Assembly: GCF_016735675.1 (NCBI RefSeq) | Contig: NZ_JAERSG010000003.1 | Location: 372,001 to 436,000 of the forward strand | Source of the DNA: Nocardioides baculatus | Lineage (GTDB): Bacteria > Actinomycetota > Actinomycetes > Propionibacteriales > Nocardioidaceae | Length of the DNA: 64,000 nucleotides | Direction of reading: 5' to 3' | In this document: one piece after another, positions 34,059 to 41,837 of the stretch | Layout of the letters: each line of letters begins with the position of its first letter | Numbering within the stretch: position 1 is the stretch's first letter | Notes under the pieces: generated by a model | The model's input: the letters and a program-made list of their open reading frames with translations, nothing else | Databases searched by the model: none | What the model was told of the DNA's origin: nothing | Made by a program: the position numbers and the translations under genes

Positions 34059-35462
34059 TCAGGCGCCGTCGCTCGGACTCGTGCCGAGCAGCGCGCGGGT
34101 GAGCGACGCCCCGTCGGCCTGGAGCTGCGCCGTGGCAGCGGCGAGGTCCTCGTCGGCGGGCTCGCGGCCATCCATCGCAGCGAGCAGCACGGCCCGCCGC
34201 ACCAGCTCCTTCGCGTAGGACGCCGTCGTGCCCGCCGCGGCCGCTGCCGCGTCCTCGACCGCGGCGGTCGAGAAGTCGACCTCGGCGGCGTAGAGGGCGA
34301 TCAGCGCACGGCGCGCCTCCTCGTCCGGAAGCGGGATCTCGACCGCGAGGTCCACGCGACCCGGGCGCTGCGCCAGCGCCCGCTCGAGCGCCTCGGCACG
34401 GTTGGTGGTCAGCAGGAAGACGACGTCGGCGTCCGCGTCGAGGCCGTCCATCGCGTCCAGCAGCGTGAAGAGCAGCGGCGACGGTCCGCCGCCGTAGTGC
34501 ATCTGCTCGCGGTCCTCCGCGATTAGGTCGCAGTCCTCGAGCACGACGATCGCCGGCTGGTGGGCTCGAGCGATCTGGGCCGCCGCGGACACGAAACCCA
34601 TCTGGGTGCCGGCGAGCAGCACCACGGTGGTGCCGGGCACGGCGCCGACCAGGTGGCGCACCGTGTGGGTCTTGCCGGTGCCGGGCGGGCCGTAGAGGAG
34701 GACTCCGCGCTTGAGGTGCTGGCCCTTGCTCTGGAGCTGCTCGCGGTGCTCGGCGAGGCCGACGACGTGCGCCCGCACCTGGTCGAGCGTGCCGTCCGGC
34801 AGGATCACCCGGTCGGCCGACAGGTCCGGACGACGCACGAACGTGATCCCGCTCAGTGTGTGCTCGTAGGGGTTGCCGCTGAAGCTGATCACCTGGCCGC
34901 GGACCACGCTCCGCGCCAGGGCGAGCTCGCGCAGCTCGACCAGCAGGGCCGATGCGACCACGGGCGTCGGCGTGAGCAGCTCGAGCCGTGCCTGGGAGTG
35001 GTACTGGCTGTTGCCGGCCCGCTGCAGCACCGCGACCGGCGAGCCGTCGTAGGAGAAGAGGTGCAGGCCGAAGGCGACGGTGGCGCGGTCGGTGTCCGGG
35101 CCGGTCGGGAGGTTGAGGCGGTCGACCTGTCCCTGCCGAAAACGTCCCCACTCCGCCTGCGCCATCAGGTCGCTGAGCGAGCTGTGGTGACGCTGGTCGC
35201 CGCCCCCGATCCCGAGCAGGCGGGCCTCGGGGTCACGACCTGCGATCTCGGCCAGCGCGATGTCGATGTCGACGACGCGGTGCGCGTCGACCGACTCCTG
35301 CACCACGGGCAGGTCGTCGGCGGGCTGGCCGAAGTGCGCGTCGAGGACGGGCAACATCGGCGTACCGCGCTGCTCCGACTGATCCTCCTTGAGCAGCTGG
35401 CGGACCAGGCGGCCCAGCGCGTTGCGCAGCTCGTCGTCCTGCATCTCCCCCGTGTCGGTCAT
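34059..35462 (-). CDS. Orphan AAA+ ATPase
   Basis: A 467-residue protein. The C-terminal half is a single classical AAA+ module: Walker A GPPGTGKT (258-265), Walker B IVVLED (305-310), sensor 1 LLTTN (350-354), and arginine-finger region RPGRVD (366-371), followed by a helical lid. Residues 1-240 form an N-terminal domain I do not recognise; it ends in a region (ILPDGTLDQVRAHVVG) like that before CDC48/FtsH-type modules. No protease or substrate domain is fused. TACGCT lies 6 nt before the ATG. Possibly a chaperone/remodeller; partners unknown. Confidence 0.83.
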   Translation of the reverse strand: MTDTGEMQDDELRNALGRLVRQLLKEDQSEQRGTPMLPVLDAHFGQPADDLPVVQESVDAHRVVDIDIALAEIAGRDPEARLLGIGGGDQRHHSSLSDLMAQAEWGRFRQGQVDRLNLPTGPDTDRATVAFGLHLFSYDGSPVAVLQRAGNSQYHSQARLELLTPTPVVASALLVELRELALARSVVRGQVISFSGNPYEHTLSGITFVRRPDLSADRVILPDGTLDQVRAHVVGLAEHREQLQSKGQHLKRGVLLYGPPGTGKTHTVRHLVGAVPGTTVVLLAGTQMGFVSAAAQIARAHQPAIVVLEDCDLIAEDREQMHYGGGPSPLLFTLLDAMDGLDADADVVFLLTTNRAEALERALAQRPGRVDLAVEIPLPDEEARRALIALYAAEVDFSTAAVEDAAAAAAGTTASYAKELVRRAVLLAAMDGREPADEDLAAATAQLQADGASLTRALLGTSPSDGA

Positions 35463-35468
35463 GTCGCG

Positions 35469-35474
35469 AGCGTA
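35469..35474 (-). promoter_or_regulatory. -10 hexamer of leaderless AAA+ gene
   Basis: TACGCT on the reverse strand ends 6 nt before the ATG at 35462. Confidence 0.6.
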
Positions 35475-35515
35475 GGCGGCGACGCCGACGTGCGCCTCCG
35501 GGTATCGGCTGGCCC

Positions 35516-35521
35516 TATCGT
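35516..35521 (+). promoter_or_regulatory. -10 hexamer of leaderless potassium-channel gene
   Basis: TATCGT lies 6 nt before the ATG at 35528, mirroring the arrangement of the divergent AAA+ gene. Confidence 0.6.
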
Positions 35522-35527
35522 TTCGTC

Positions 35528-36196
35528 ATGACGCCGGTCCAGCGCTGGGAGAAGCGTGCCGAGATCCCGTTGCTGCTCCTCGCGATCGCGTTCCTGGTGG
35601 CCTACGCGTGGCCGGTCCTGGATCCGCGGCTCGACTCCGACCTCCGCACGAGCCTCGAGGTCGCGAGCTGGACGGTGTACGCCGCCTTCATCGCCGACTT
35701 CGCGGCGCGTCTCCTCCTCGCCGACGACCGCCGGGCGTACGCCGTCTCCCACTGGTACGACCTCGCGCTGATCGTGCTGCCGATGCTCCGGCCGCTCCGG
35801 CTGCTCCGCCTGCTCGCCTTCGCGCGGGTGCTCAACCGGTCGGCCGCCGGGTCGCTCGTCGGACGCGTGTCGACGTACGTCGCCGGCATCGCGGTCATGG
35901 CCCTCGGCCTCGGGGCGCTCGCGATCCTCGACGCCGAGCAGGACGCCGACGGTGCCAACATCCGGACCTTCGGGGACGCCCTGTGGTGGTCCGCGACGAC
36001 GGTCACGACCGTCGGCTACGGCGACCACTTCCCGGTCACGACGACGGGGCGGTTCGTGGCAGCCGCCCTCATGGTCGTCGGCATCGCCTGCATCGGCGCG
36101 ATCACGGCCGGCGTCGCGGCGTGGCTCGTGGCCCAGGTCGAGGCGGAGACGCGGGCCGACGACCTATCGTCGGCGGATGGACATGCTGACGCCTGA
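35528..36196 (+). CDS. Voltage-gated-type potassium channel
   Basis: A 222-residue six-segment (Kv-like) channel subunit. An S4-like helix with regularly spaced arginines (LRPLRLLRLLAFARVLNR, about 87-104) precedes the pore domain, whose selectivity filter is TTVTTVGYGD (157-166). The cytoplasmic tail is only about 25 residues and lacks an RCK domain. It probably forms tetrameric inner-membrane potassium channels gated by voltage. Its last 20 bases overlap the deaminase gene, so the -10 of that gene lies inside this reading frame. Confidence 0.9.
   Translation: MTPVQRWEKRAEIPLLLLAIAFLVAYAWPVLDPRLDSDLRTSLEVASWTVYAAFIADFAARLLLADDRRAYAVSHWYDLALIVLPMLRPLRLLRLLAFARVLNRSAAGSLVGRVSTYVAGIAVMALGLGALAILDAEQDADGANIRTFGDALWWSATTVTTVGYGDHFPVTTTGRFVAAALMVVGIACIGAITAGVAAWLVAQVEAETRADDLSSADGHADA
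36165..36170 (+). promoter_or_regulatory. -10 hexamer of the deaminase gene within the channel gene
   Basis: TATCGT is 6 nt before the ATG at 36177 and is an exact copy of the hexamer before the channel gene. It falls within the channel coding sequence. Confidence 0.5.
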
Positions 36197-36659
36197 CGAC
36201 CTCGACCACCTCCGTCGCTGCGTGGCGCTCGCCCGCGAGGCGCTCGATGCCGGCGACGAGCCCTTCGGCTCGCTCCTGGTCGACCCCGGCGGCACCGTCC
36301 TGCGCGAGGAGCGCAACGAGACCTCCGGCGGCGACCAGACGCGCCACCCCGAGCTCGAGCTCGCCCGGTGGGCGGCGACGAACGTCGCCGACGACGTACG
36401 CCCTCGCTGCACCGTCTACACCTCCGGCGAGCACTGCGCGATGTGCTCCGCCGCGCACGCCTGGGTCGGGCTCGGCCGGATTGTGTACGCCGGCTCGACC
36501 GCGCAGCTCTCGGAGTGGCGCTCGTCCTGGGGCCTGGCCGCAGGGCCGGTGCTCCCGCTCTCGATCAACGCCGTGGCCCCCCGCGTACCCGTGTCCGGTC
36601 CCGCTCCCGAGCTCGAGGCCGAGCTGCGCGAGCTCCACCAGCGAGCAGCCGGGATCTAG
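36177..36659 (+). CDS. Nucleoside/guanine deaminase-like zinc enzyme
   Basis: A 160-residue cytidine/deoxycytidylate deaminase-superfamily protein of the guanine-deaminase/TadA branch. The zinc motif is altered: HPE (57-59) rather than H(A/V)E, and EHCAMC (Cys87, Cys90) rather than PCxMC; the catalytic Glu and three ligands are kept. EPFGSLLVDPGG marks the N-terminal strand. Substrate may be guanine or another aminopurine. Overlaps the channel gene by 20 nt and the convergent VOC gene by 4 nt. Confidence 0.85.
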   Translation: MDMLTPDDLDHLRRCVALAREALDAGDEPFGSLLVDPGGTVLREERNETSGGDQTRHPELELARWAATNVADDVRPRCTVYTSGEHCAMCSAAHAWVGLGRIVYAGSTAQLSEWRSSWGLAAGPVLPLSINAVAPRVPVSGPAPELEAELRELHQRAAGI

Positions 36660-37099
36660 CGCGCGGTCTGCTCGAAGAGCGACACCACGATCCCCTCGGG
36701 ACCGCGGACGTACGCCATCCGCACCACGCCCTCGTGGTCGCCGACACCACCGACGAGGCCGTAGCCGGCTGCCGCCACCGCCTCCAGGGCGGCGTCGAGG
36801 TCGCCGACCTCGAAGGACACGTTGCGCAGGCCGACCTCGTTGGCCAGGGCCTCGGGCGAGCCGGGCAGGTTGTCCGGGGTGACGAAGCTGGCGAGCTCGA
36901 GCTTGGAGCCACCGCCGGGTGGGGCGAGCATCACGATCCGGCAGCGGGCGCCGGGGATCGCACACACCGTCTCGACGAACTCGCCCTCCACGGTGGTCGT
37001 GCCCTCGACCTCCAGGCCGAGGCCGACGAAGAACTCGGTCGCCCGCTCGAGGTCCGCGACGGTGATGCCGATGTGGTCGAAGCGCTGCACGTGGGACAT
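36656..37099 (-). CDS. VOC-family (glyoxalase/dioxygenase fold) protein
   Basis: A 147-residue VOC protein starting MSHVQRFDHIGITVADLERA. The paired beta-alpha-beta-beta-beta units are clear: the first with His at residue 9 and Glu near 43, the second with GVVRMAYVRGPEGIVVSLFEQ, whose Glu is a metal-ligand position. Enzymic type is unknown. The AGAGGTGG ribosome site is at 37104-37111 on the reverse strand, so this gene is not leaderless. Confidence 0.85.
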   Translation of the reverse strand: MSHVQRFDHIGITVADLERATEFFVGLGLEVEGTTTVEGEFVETVCAIPGARCRIVMLAPPGGGSKLELASFVTPDNLPGSPEALANEVGLRNVSFEVGDLDAALEAVAAAGYGLVGGVGDHEGVVRMAYVRGPEGIVVSLFEQTAR

Positions 37100-37115
37100 G
37101 GGTCCACCTCTATCA

Positions 37116-37145
37116 GGTCGGGGTCTCTTCCGACCCTGGGTCGGA
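37116..37145. promoter_or_regulatory. Palindrome upstream of the VOC gene
   Basis: TCCGACC CTG GGTCGGA (37129-37145) is a perfect 7-bp inverted repeat with a third half-site GGTCGG at 37116-37121. It lies between the VOC gene and the divergent gene at 37220 and could be an operator for either. Confidence 0.45.
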
Positions 37146-37207
37146 GCCGTCCGCCCGTTCTCGACATCGGCCAGACGGACGACCGACCGAGGTCCGGGAG
37201 GGGCGAC

Positions 37208-37213
37208 TAGAAT
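37208..37213 (+). promoter_or_regulatory. -10 hexamer of leaderless TagB-like gene
   Basis: TAGAAT lies 6 nt before the GTG at 37220; it is the closest match to the TATAAT consensus among the leaderless promoters here. Confidence 0.65.
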
Positions 37214-37219
37214 CCAGTC

Positions 37220-38359
37220 GTGAACGACGTGCACGTGATCGCCTACTTCGCCGGCGACCCGACCCGGACCTACCAGCTCGCCCAGTGGCTGGAGGTCCTC
37301 GAGGTCCTCGACGGCGTGCACCCGGTCGCGGTCGTCCTCCGGGACCCGTCGTCGGAGGCGCTCATCGCGTCGCGCACACGCCTGCCCGTCCTCGTCGCGG
37401 CGACGTTCCCCGAGCTCACCGAGCTCTACGCCGACCTCGACGCCAAGGTCGTCCTCTACTGCAACAACGCGGTGCTCAACTTCGAGTCGCTCGTCGACAC
37501 GCGCCGGCTGCACGTCCACGTCAACCACGGTGAGAGCGACAAGCAGTCGATGGCGAGCAACAACGCCAAGGCCTACGACCGCGTCTTCGTCGCCGGCGAC
37601 GCCGCCGTCCAGCGCTACGTGAGCGGGCTGCTCGACTTCGACGCCACGAAGCTGGTGCGCATCGGACGCCCCCAGCTCGACCTGCCGCGCACGCCGCTGC
37701 TGCCGCCCAGCGAGCGGCGTACGGTCATGTACGCCCCCACCTGGGAGGGCGACGCCGACTACAACGACTACACCTCGATCGACACGCTCGGCGAGACGAT
37801 CGTCCGCGCGATCCTCGCCGTCCCCGACGTCCGCCTGGCCTACAAGCCGCACCCGAAGGTGACGACCAGCCTCACACCCGCGATCGCCGAGGCCCATGAC
37901 GCCATCGTGCGCATCGTCGCCGAGGCCGCCCGGCTCGACCCGGACGCCGGCCACACGCAGGTCCTGAGCGGTGACATCCTCGCGGTGATGCCGGGGTGCG
38001 ACGCGATCGTCACCGACGTGTCCTCCGTCGGCCTCGACTGGCTCTACCTCCACACCGACAAGCCGATCGTCCTCACCGACCGCCACCAGGACCTCGCGGC
38101 GCTCCTGGCCGAGGTCCCGATCAGCCGGTGCGCGGACGTCGTCGACGAGGCCAACGTCGACACGCTCACGGCGCTCCTCGTCGAGCGACTCACGCACGAC
38201 GAGCACCACTTCGCCCGCACAGCGATGCGCCACCACTACTTCGACGACCTGCGGGTGGGCGACAGCACCGAGCGCTTCCTTGCCTCGGTCGGCGAGCTGG
38301 TGGCGCTGCGTGACGAGCTGGTCGACGAGGCGGCGACCGGAGGAGCGATCACCGCCTGA
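37220..38359 (+). CDS. CDP-glycerol glycerophosphotransferase-like protein
   Basis: A 379-residue protein of the TagB/TagF (PF04464) GT-B group. HGESDK (103-108) is the conserved acceptor-side signature, and DAIVTDVSSVGLDWLYL with DKPIVL the donor-side one. TagB/TagF add glycerol phosphate from CDP-glycerol to wall teichoic acid. It has no membrane anchor and no neighbouring tag/tar genes, so an orphan role in an extracellular polymer is inferred. GTG start set by TAGAAT. Confidence 0.83.
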   Translation: MNDVHVIAYFAGDPTRTYQLAQWLEVLEVLDGVHPVAVVLRDPSSEALIASRTRLPVLVAATFPELTELYADLDAKVVLYCNNAVLNFESLVDTRRLHVHVNHGESDKQSMASNNAKAYDRVFVAGDAAVQRYVSGLLDFDATKLVRIGRPQLDLPRTPLLPPSERRTVMYAPTWEGDADYNDYTSIDTLGETIVRAILAVPDVRLAYKPHPKVTTSLTPAIAEAHDAIVRIVAEAARLDPDAGHTQVLSGDILAVMPGCDAIVTDVSSVGLDWLYLHTDKPIVLTDRHQDLAALLAEVPISRCADVVDEANVDTLTALLVERLTHDEHHFARTAMRHHYFDDLRVGDSTERFLASVGELVALRDELVDEAATGGAITA

Positions 38360-38365
38360 CGGACG

Positions 38366-38776
38366 TCAGTCGATGAACCAGACCATGATCGCGGCCCCCT
38401 CGGTGACGAACCAGGCGAAGGTCGCGACCGAGACCACCAGTGCGGCCCACACCGGCGCCCGACCGCGCGGCACGTCGCGGAAGAACCACAGGCGGAGGCC
38501 CGACCACCCGGCGACCACCGCAGCGGCGAACGGCGCCACCCCGAGGACCCAGAAGACCAGCGGCGTCAGCAGCGGGCCGACTGCCGACGGGTAGGACCAG
38601 GTGCCATCGGCCTGCGGCGCCGACGGATCGGGGGCACCGGCCGCGTAGTAGGGCACGACGAGCACGAGGACGTAGGCGACCACGTTGAACACAGCGACCC
38701 CGAGCGCGAACCACGGCCCCCGGTCCCTGCGGGTGTCCTGAGTCTGCGCGTGAGGCGCGATGTCGGCGAGTGCCAT
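38366..38776 (-). CDS. Small membrane protein, unknown
   Basis: A 136-residue protein with three predicted transmembrane helices (about 22-44, 70-95 and 106-134) after a short hydrophilic N-terminus. No recognised domain. The pattern of a conserved actinobacterial DUF4190-like or similar small membrane protein is possible. It stands between a convergent transferase and a codirectional LysR gene. Confidence 0.65.
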   Translation of the reverse strand: MALADIAPHAQTQDTRRDRGPWFALGVAVFNVVAYVLVLVVPYYAAGAPDPSAPQADGTWSYPSAVGPLLTPLVFWVLGVAPFAAAVVAGWSGLRLWFFRDVPRGRAPVWAALVVSVATFAWFVTEGAAIMVWFID

Positions 38777-38841
38777 GCCTCAGTATGCGGCGGATCCGGC
38801 GTCCTGTCTGCACACCGGTCGTGCACCGCCGCGATGGCGGG

Positions 38842-39687
38842 CTAGAGCCGACCGGCTGTCCGCACCAGCGCGGCGACGCCCGGCGAGGTGCTGTGCGGCG
38901 GCCACGCGATCACCGTCGTCACGGCCTCGGCGTCGGAGACGGGGACGACCGCGAGGCCCTCGCGCAGGTTGGCGCGCGCGGACTCGGGCAGCACGATCGC
39001 CGCCCGGCCCAGCCGGACCAGCTGCAGGATCTGGGTCAGGTCCCGCAGCTCGGGCCCGTCGCCTGCGGGATAGCTGCCGTCGAGCTCGGGCCACCGCGGG
39101 AGCGGCAGGTCGGGGATCGAGCTGGCCTCGGCGACCGTCGTCGACGTGCGGTGGCTCGTCTCGTGCCCGGCCGGCACGACCAGCACCTGCGACTCGACCG
39201 CGAGCACGTCACAGTCGAAGCCGCTGAGGTCGTCGAAGGGGCGGTGCAGGATCGCCACGTCGGCGCGGCCGTCTCGCAGCATCAGCGCCTGGTGGCCGGG
39301 CGGGCTGAGCACGACCTCCACCTCGACGGCTCCGGGCTCGGCGGCATAGGCGTCGAGGAGCTTGGCCATCAGCTCGTCCGAGGCACCGGCCTTCGCGGTC
39401 AGCACCACTCGCGATCCCCGGTCCGGCTCGGCCGTGCGCCGGGTGCGCCGCTCGGCGGCCTCGACAGCGGCCAGCGCCACGCGACCCTCGCGCAGGAGCG
39501 TCTCACCGGCGGACGTGAGCGCCATGCCCCGCGGCGTACGCACGAACAGGTCGGCGCCCAGCCGGCGCTCGAGCTGCGCGATCGCGCGCGACAGCGGCGG
39601 CTGCGCGATCCCGAGCCGCTCCGCGGCGCGCCCCACGTGCGACTCCTCGGCGACGGTCACGAAGTAGCGCAGCTCGCGGGTCTCCAC
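38842..39687 (-). CDS. LysR-family regulator
   Basis: A 281-residue LTTR. The winged helix-turn-helix at 1-60 contains VAEESHVGRAAERLGIAQPPLSRAI, and the periplasmic-binding-like effector domain follows. It is divergent from an SDR oxidoreductase whose gene it probably controls; a T-N11-A palindrome lies between them. GTG start at 39687 fixed by a TACGCT hexamer 6 nt upstream. Confidence 0.92.
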   Translation of the reverse strand: METRELRYFVTVAEESHVGRAAERLGIAQPPLSRAIAQLERRLGADLFVRTPRGMALTSAGETLLREGRVALAAVEAAERRTRRTAEPDRGSRVVLTAKAGASDELMAKLLDAYAAEPGAVEVEVVLSPPGHQALMLRDGRADVAILHRPFDDLSGFDCDVLAVESQVLVVPAGHETSHRTSTTVAEASSIPDLPLPRWPELDGSYPAGDGPELRDLTQILQLVRLGRAAIVLPESARANLREGLAVVPVSDAEAVTTVIAWPPHSTSPGVAALVRTAGRL

Positions 39688-39693
39688 GGCTCG

Positions 39694-39699
39694 AGCGTA
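39694..39699 (-). promoter_or_regulatory. -10 hexamer of leaderless LysR gene
   Basis: TACGCT on the reverse strand ends 6 nt before the GTG at 39687. The LTTR box begins 19 bp further upstream. Confidence 0.6.
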
Positions 39700-39717
39700 C
39701 GTCGCTGACCTGCGGGC

Positions 39718-39732
39718 ATACCTGTGCGGTAT
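39718..39732. promoter_or_regulatory. LysR-type T-N11-A box
   Basis: ATACCTGTGCGGTAT is a 15-bp inverted repeat of ATACC-N5-GGTAT with the canonical T-N11-A spacing, located between the divergent LysR and SDR genes. Confidence 0.75.
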
Positions 39733-39789
39733 CGGCGGCCACCCGATCGGTGTTGGAACGGCGCGGGGTCGCGAGCCCACGATCGAGGC

Positions 39790-40551
39790 ATGACAGAGAA
39801 CAGTGCAGGCACCGCCCCGGACACCACCACACGCACCACGAGGACCGCCCTTGTCACGGGAGCCAACAAGGGCATCGGCCACGAGATCGCCGCCGGCCTC
39901 GCCCGCCGCGGCTTCCGCGTCGCGGTCGGCGCCCGCGACACCTCCCGACGCGAGGAGGCCGTCGACAAGCTGCGGGCCGAGGGGCTCGACGTCTTCGGCG
40001 TGGCCCTCGACGTCACGTCCGACGACAGCGTCGCGGCAGCAGCCAGCGCGATCGCGGCCGAGGGCGGCCTCGACGTCCTGGTCAACAACGCCGCGATCAC
40101 CGGCGGGACGCCACAGGAGCCGTCCCGGGTGAGTGCCACGCAGGTGCTCGAGGTCGTCGACACGAACGTCGTCGGCGTCATCCGGGTCACCAACGCGATG
40201 CTGCCGATGCTCCGGGAATCCGCCTCGCCGCGCATCGTCAACGTGTCCAGCACGGTCGGATCACTGGGCCTGCAGACCGCCCAGGCCGACGCCGTGGGCC
40301 CGATCTCGGCGGCGTACTCCCCCACCAAGACCTACCTCAACGCCATCACCGTCCAGTACGCCAAGGAGCTCGCCGGCACGGGCGTCCTCGTCAACGCCGG
40401 GTGCCCGGGGTACGTCGCGACCGACCTCAACGGGTTCCAGGGCTTCCGTACGCCCGAGCAGGGTGCGGCGATCTTCCTGGAGCTCGCGACCCTGCCTGAC
40501 GGTGGACCGTCCGGGACGTTCCGCGACGAGACCGGCCCCCAGCCCTGGTGA
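39790..40551 (+). CDS. Short-chain dehydrogenase/reductase
   Basis: A 253-residue classical SDR. TGANKGIG (NADP site) is near 24, NNAA at about 91-95, and the active site is Ser in NVSSTVGSLG and YSPTK with Tyr-x3-Lys. The shape resembles carbonyl reductases of the CBR1 type. Likely induced by the substrate through the divergent LysR protein. Confidence 0.9.
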   Translation: MTENSAGTAPDTTTRTTRTALVTGANKGIGHEIAAGLARRGFRVAVGARDTSRREEAVDKLRAEGLDVFGVALDVTSDDSVAAAASAIAAEGGLDVLVNNAAITGGTPQEPSRVSATQVLEVVDTNVVGVIRVTNAMLPMLRESASPRIVNVSSTVGSLGLQTAQADAVGPISAAYSPTKTYLNAITVQYAKELAGTGVLVNAGCPGYVATDLNGFQGFRTPEQGAAIFLELATLPDGGPSGTFRDETGPQPW

Positions 40552-40605
40552 GGCGTCGCAGAGCAGACGCGGGCGAGGCGGTCGACCACCCCGGTGCCGG
40601 CGGTC

Positions 40606-40923
40606 TCAGATCGCTCGCAGCCCTGCCGTGACGAGCACCGCGACGACGACGCACAGCACCAGCGAGCACCGACGCCAGAGCATCACCGCGGCGACACCGA
40701 CGCCGACGGTGTGGGCGCCCACCGACCACGAGCGTCCGGAGGCGAAGACCGAGGTCACCACCAGAGCAGTGAGCAGCGCGGGCGCCATCAGCACGATGAC
40801 ACGGGAGAACCACGGTGGCAGCTGCCGGCCACCCAGGAGCACCGGACCCAAGGCCTTGATCAGCACCGTCATCGCGGCCAGGCAGACGATGAGCACCCAG
40901 ACCTCGGCATGGGTCAGCGTCAC
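40606..40923 (-). CDS. azlD: AzlD-family transporter subunit
   Basis: A 105-residue AzlD protein with four membrane helices, the small subunit of the AzlCD branched-chain-amino-acid-type exporter (BrnF/BrnE in Corynebacterium). Motifs ALGPVLLGGRQLPPW and VLMAPALLTALV are typical. ATG lies in the azlC stop (4-nt overlap). Confidence 0.9.
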   Translation of the reverse strand: MTLTHAEVWVLIVCLAAMTVLIKALGPVLLGGRQLPPWFSRVIVLMAPALLTALVVTSVFASGRSWSVGAHTVGVGVAAVMLWRRCSLVLCVVVAVLVTAGLRAI

Positions 40924-41603
40924 CGCGACCTCCGCACGAGACCGACGAGGGTCACGGCGCTCGCAGCCAGGATGGGCACGCCCGGAGGACTGATCGGCAC
41001 CAGGGCGAGCGCGACCAGCCCGCCGCAGACGGCCACCCAGCGGGAGCTCGAGTCCCGAAGCTCCGTGATCAGGAGCGACAGGAAGAACACCGGATAGATC
41101 GCGTCCAGTCCGAGCCGGTGCGTGTCACCGAGGGCGTCTCCGAAGATCGCGCCCACGACCGAGCCGAGCGCCCACGTCACGTACTGCGGGACGGTCGTGC
41201 CGAACAACAGCCACCGGTCGAAGGTGCCGTCCCCGCGACTGGCCAGCGCCCATGAGGAGTCGACGACGGCCTGGCCCTGCACAGCGCGCTTCATCGGGCC
41301 GCCCGGCAACGACGGCGCCAGCGCGATGCCCATCGCCAGGAAGCGCGCGTTCATCAGGCTCCCCGCGGTCAGGGCCGCGGGGATGCCGCCACCGACGGTG
41401 ATCACGGACAGCGCGGCGAACTGGGCCGAGCCGGCGAAGACGATCATCGCGGTGACGATGGCCTGCGCGACGCTGAACCCCGCCTGTCGCGCCAGCACGC
41501 CGAAGGAGGCGCTCAGGAAGAAGCCGACCACGCCGAACGGGACGCCCGCCTTGATCCCACGCAGGAACGCCTGCCGCGCATCCTCGTCACTCGGCCCTGC
41601 CAC
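40920..41603 (-). CDS. azlC: AzlC-family transporter subunit
   Basis: A 227-residue AzlC/BrnF large subunit with about seven to eight transmembrane segments; FGVLARQAGFSVAQAIVTAMIVFAGSAQF holds the family's conserved GSAQF box. BrnFE exports Leu, Ile, Val and Met. GTG start at 41603 has TAGCCT 6 nt before it. Confidence 0.9.
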   Translation of the reverse strand: MAGPSDEDARQAFLRGIKAGVPFGVVGFFLSASFGVLARQAGFSVAQAIVTAMIVFAGSAQFAALSVITVGGGIPAALTAGSLMNARFLAMGIALAPSLPGGPMKRAVQGQAVVDSSWALASRGDGTFDRWLLFGTTVPQYVTWALGSVVGAIFGDALGDTHRLGLDAIYPVFFLSLLITELRDSSSRWVAVCGGLVALALVPISPPGVPILAASAVTLVGLVRRSR

Positions 41604-41609
41604 CGGCGC

Positions 41610-41615
41610 AGGCTA
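41610..41615 (-). promoter_or_regulatory. -10 hexamer of leaderless azlC
   Basis: TAGCCT on the reverse strand ends 6 nt before the azlC GTG. Confidence 0.55.
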
Positions 41616-41717
41616 ACAACGCGGGTGGGGCCCATCACCGGCGGATGCTCGGACGACAGTGACTCCGACGTGCCCAGGTGGGTACGGGGGGTTTGTGTCC
41701 AGCACTTCCCTCTCCCG

Positions 41718-41810
41718 CACCGTGCTCCACGGTGTCACTGCGCGGACCCGGGCCACTGGTCGGGAACCGCGCGTCACGGTGCCGCCAATGGCGACCACAG
41801 TCCACTGGTC
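41718..41810. promoter_or_regulatory. Candidate operators upstream of the ABC importer
   Basis: CACCGTG CTC CACGGTG is a perfect 7-bp inverted repeat at 41718-41734. A 9-bp direct repeat CCACTGGTC occurs at 41753-41761 and 41802-41810, 49 bp apart, the second copy covering the expected -35 of the importer promoter. The 234-bp gap 41604-41837 has no gene. Confidence 0.4.
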
Positions 41811-41824
41811 AGAACACCGGCGAC

Positions 41825-41830
41825 TACCGT
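41825..41830 (+). promoter_or_regulatory. -10 hexamer of leaderless importer gene
   Basis: TACCGT lies 7 nt before the ATG at 41838, within the range that gives a leaderless transcript. Confidence 0.55.
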
Positions 41831-41837
41831 GACTTTC

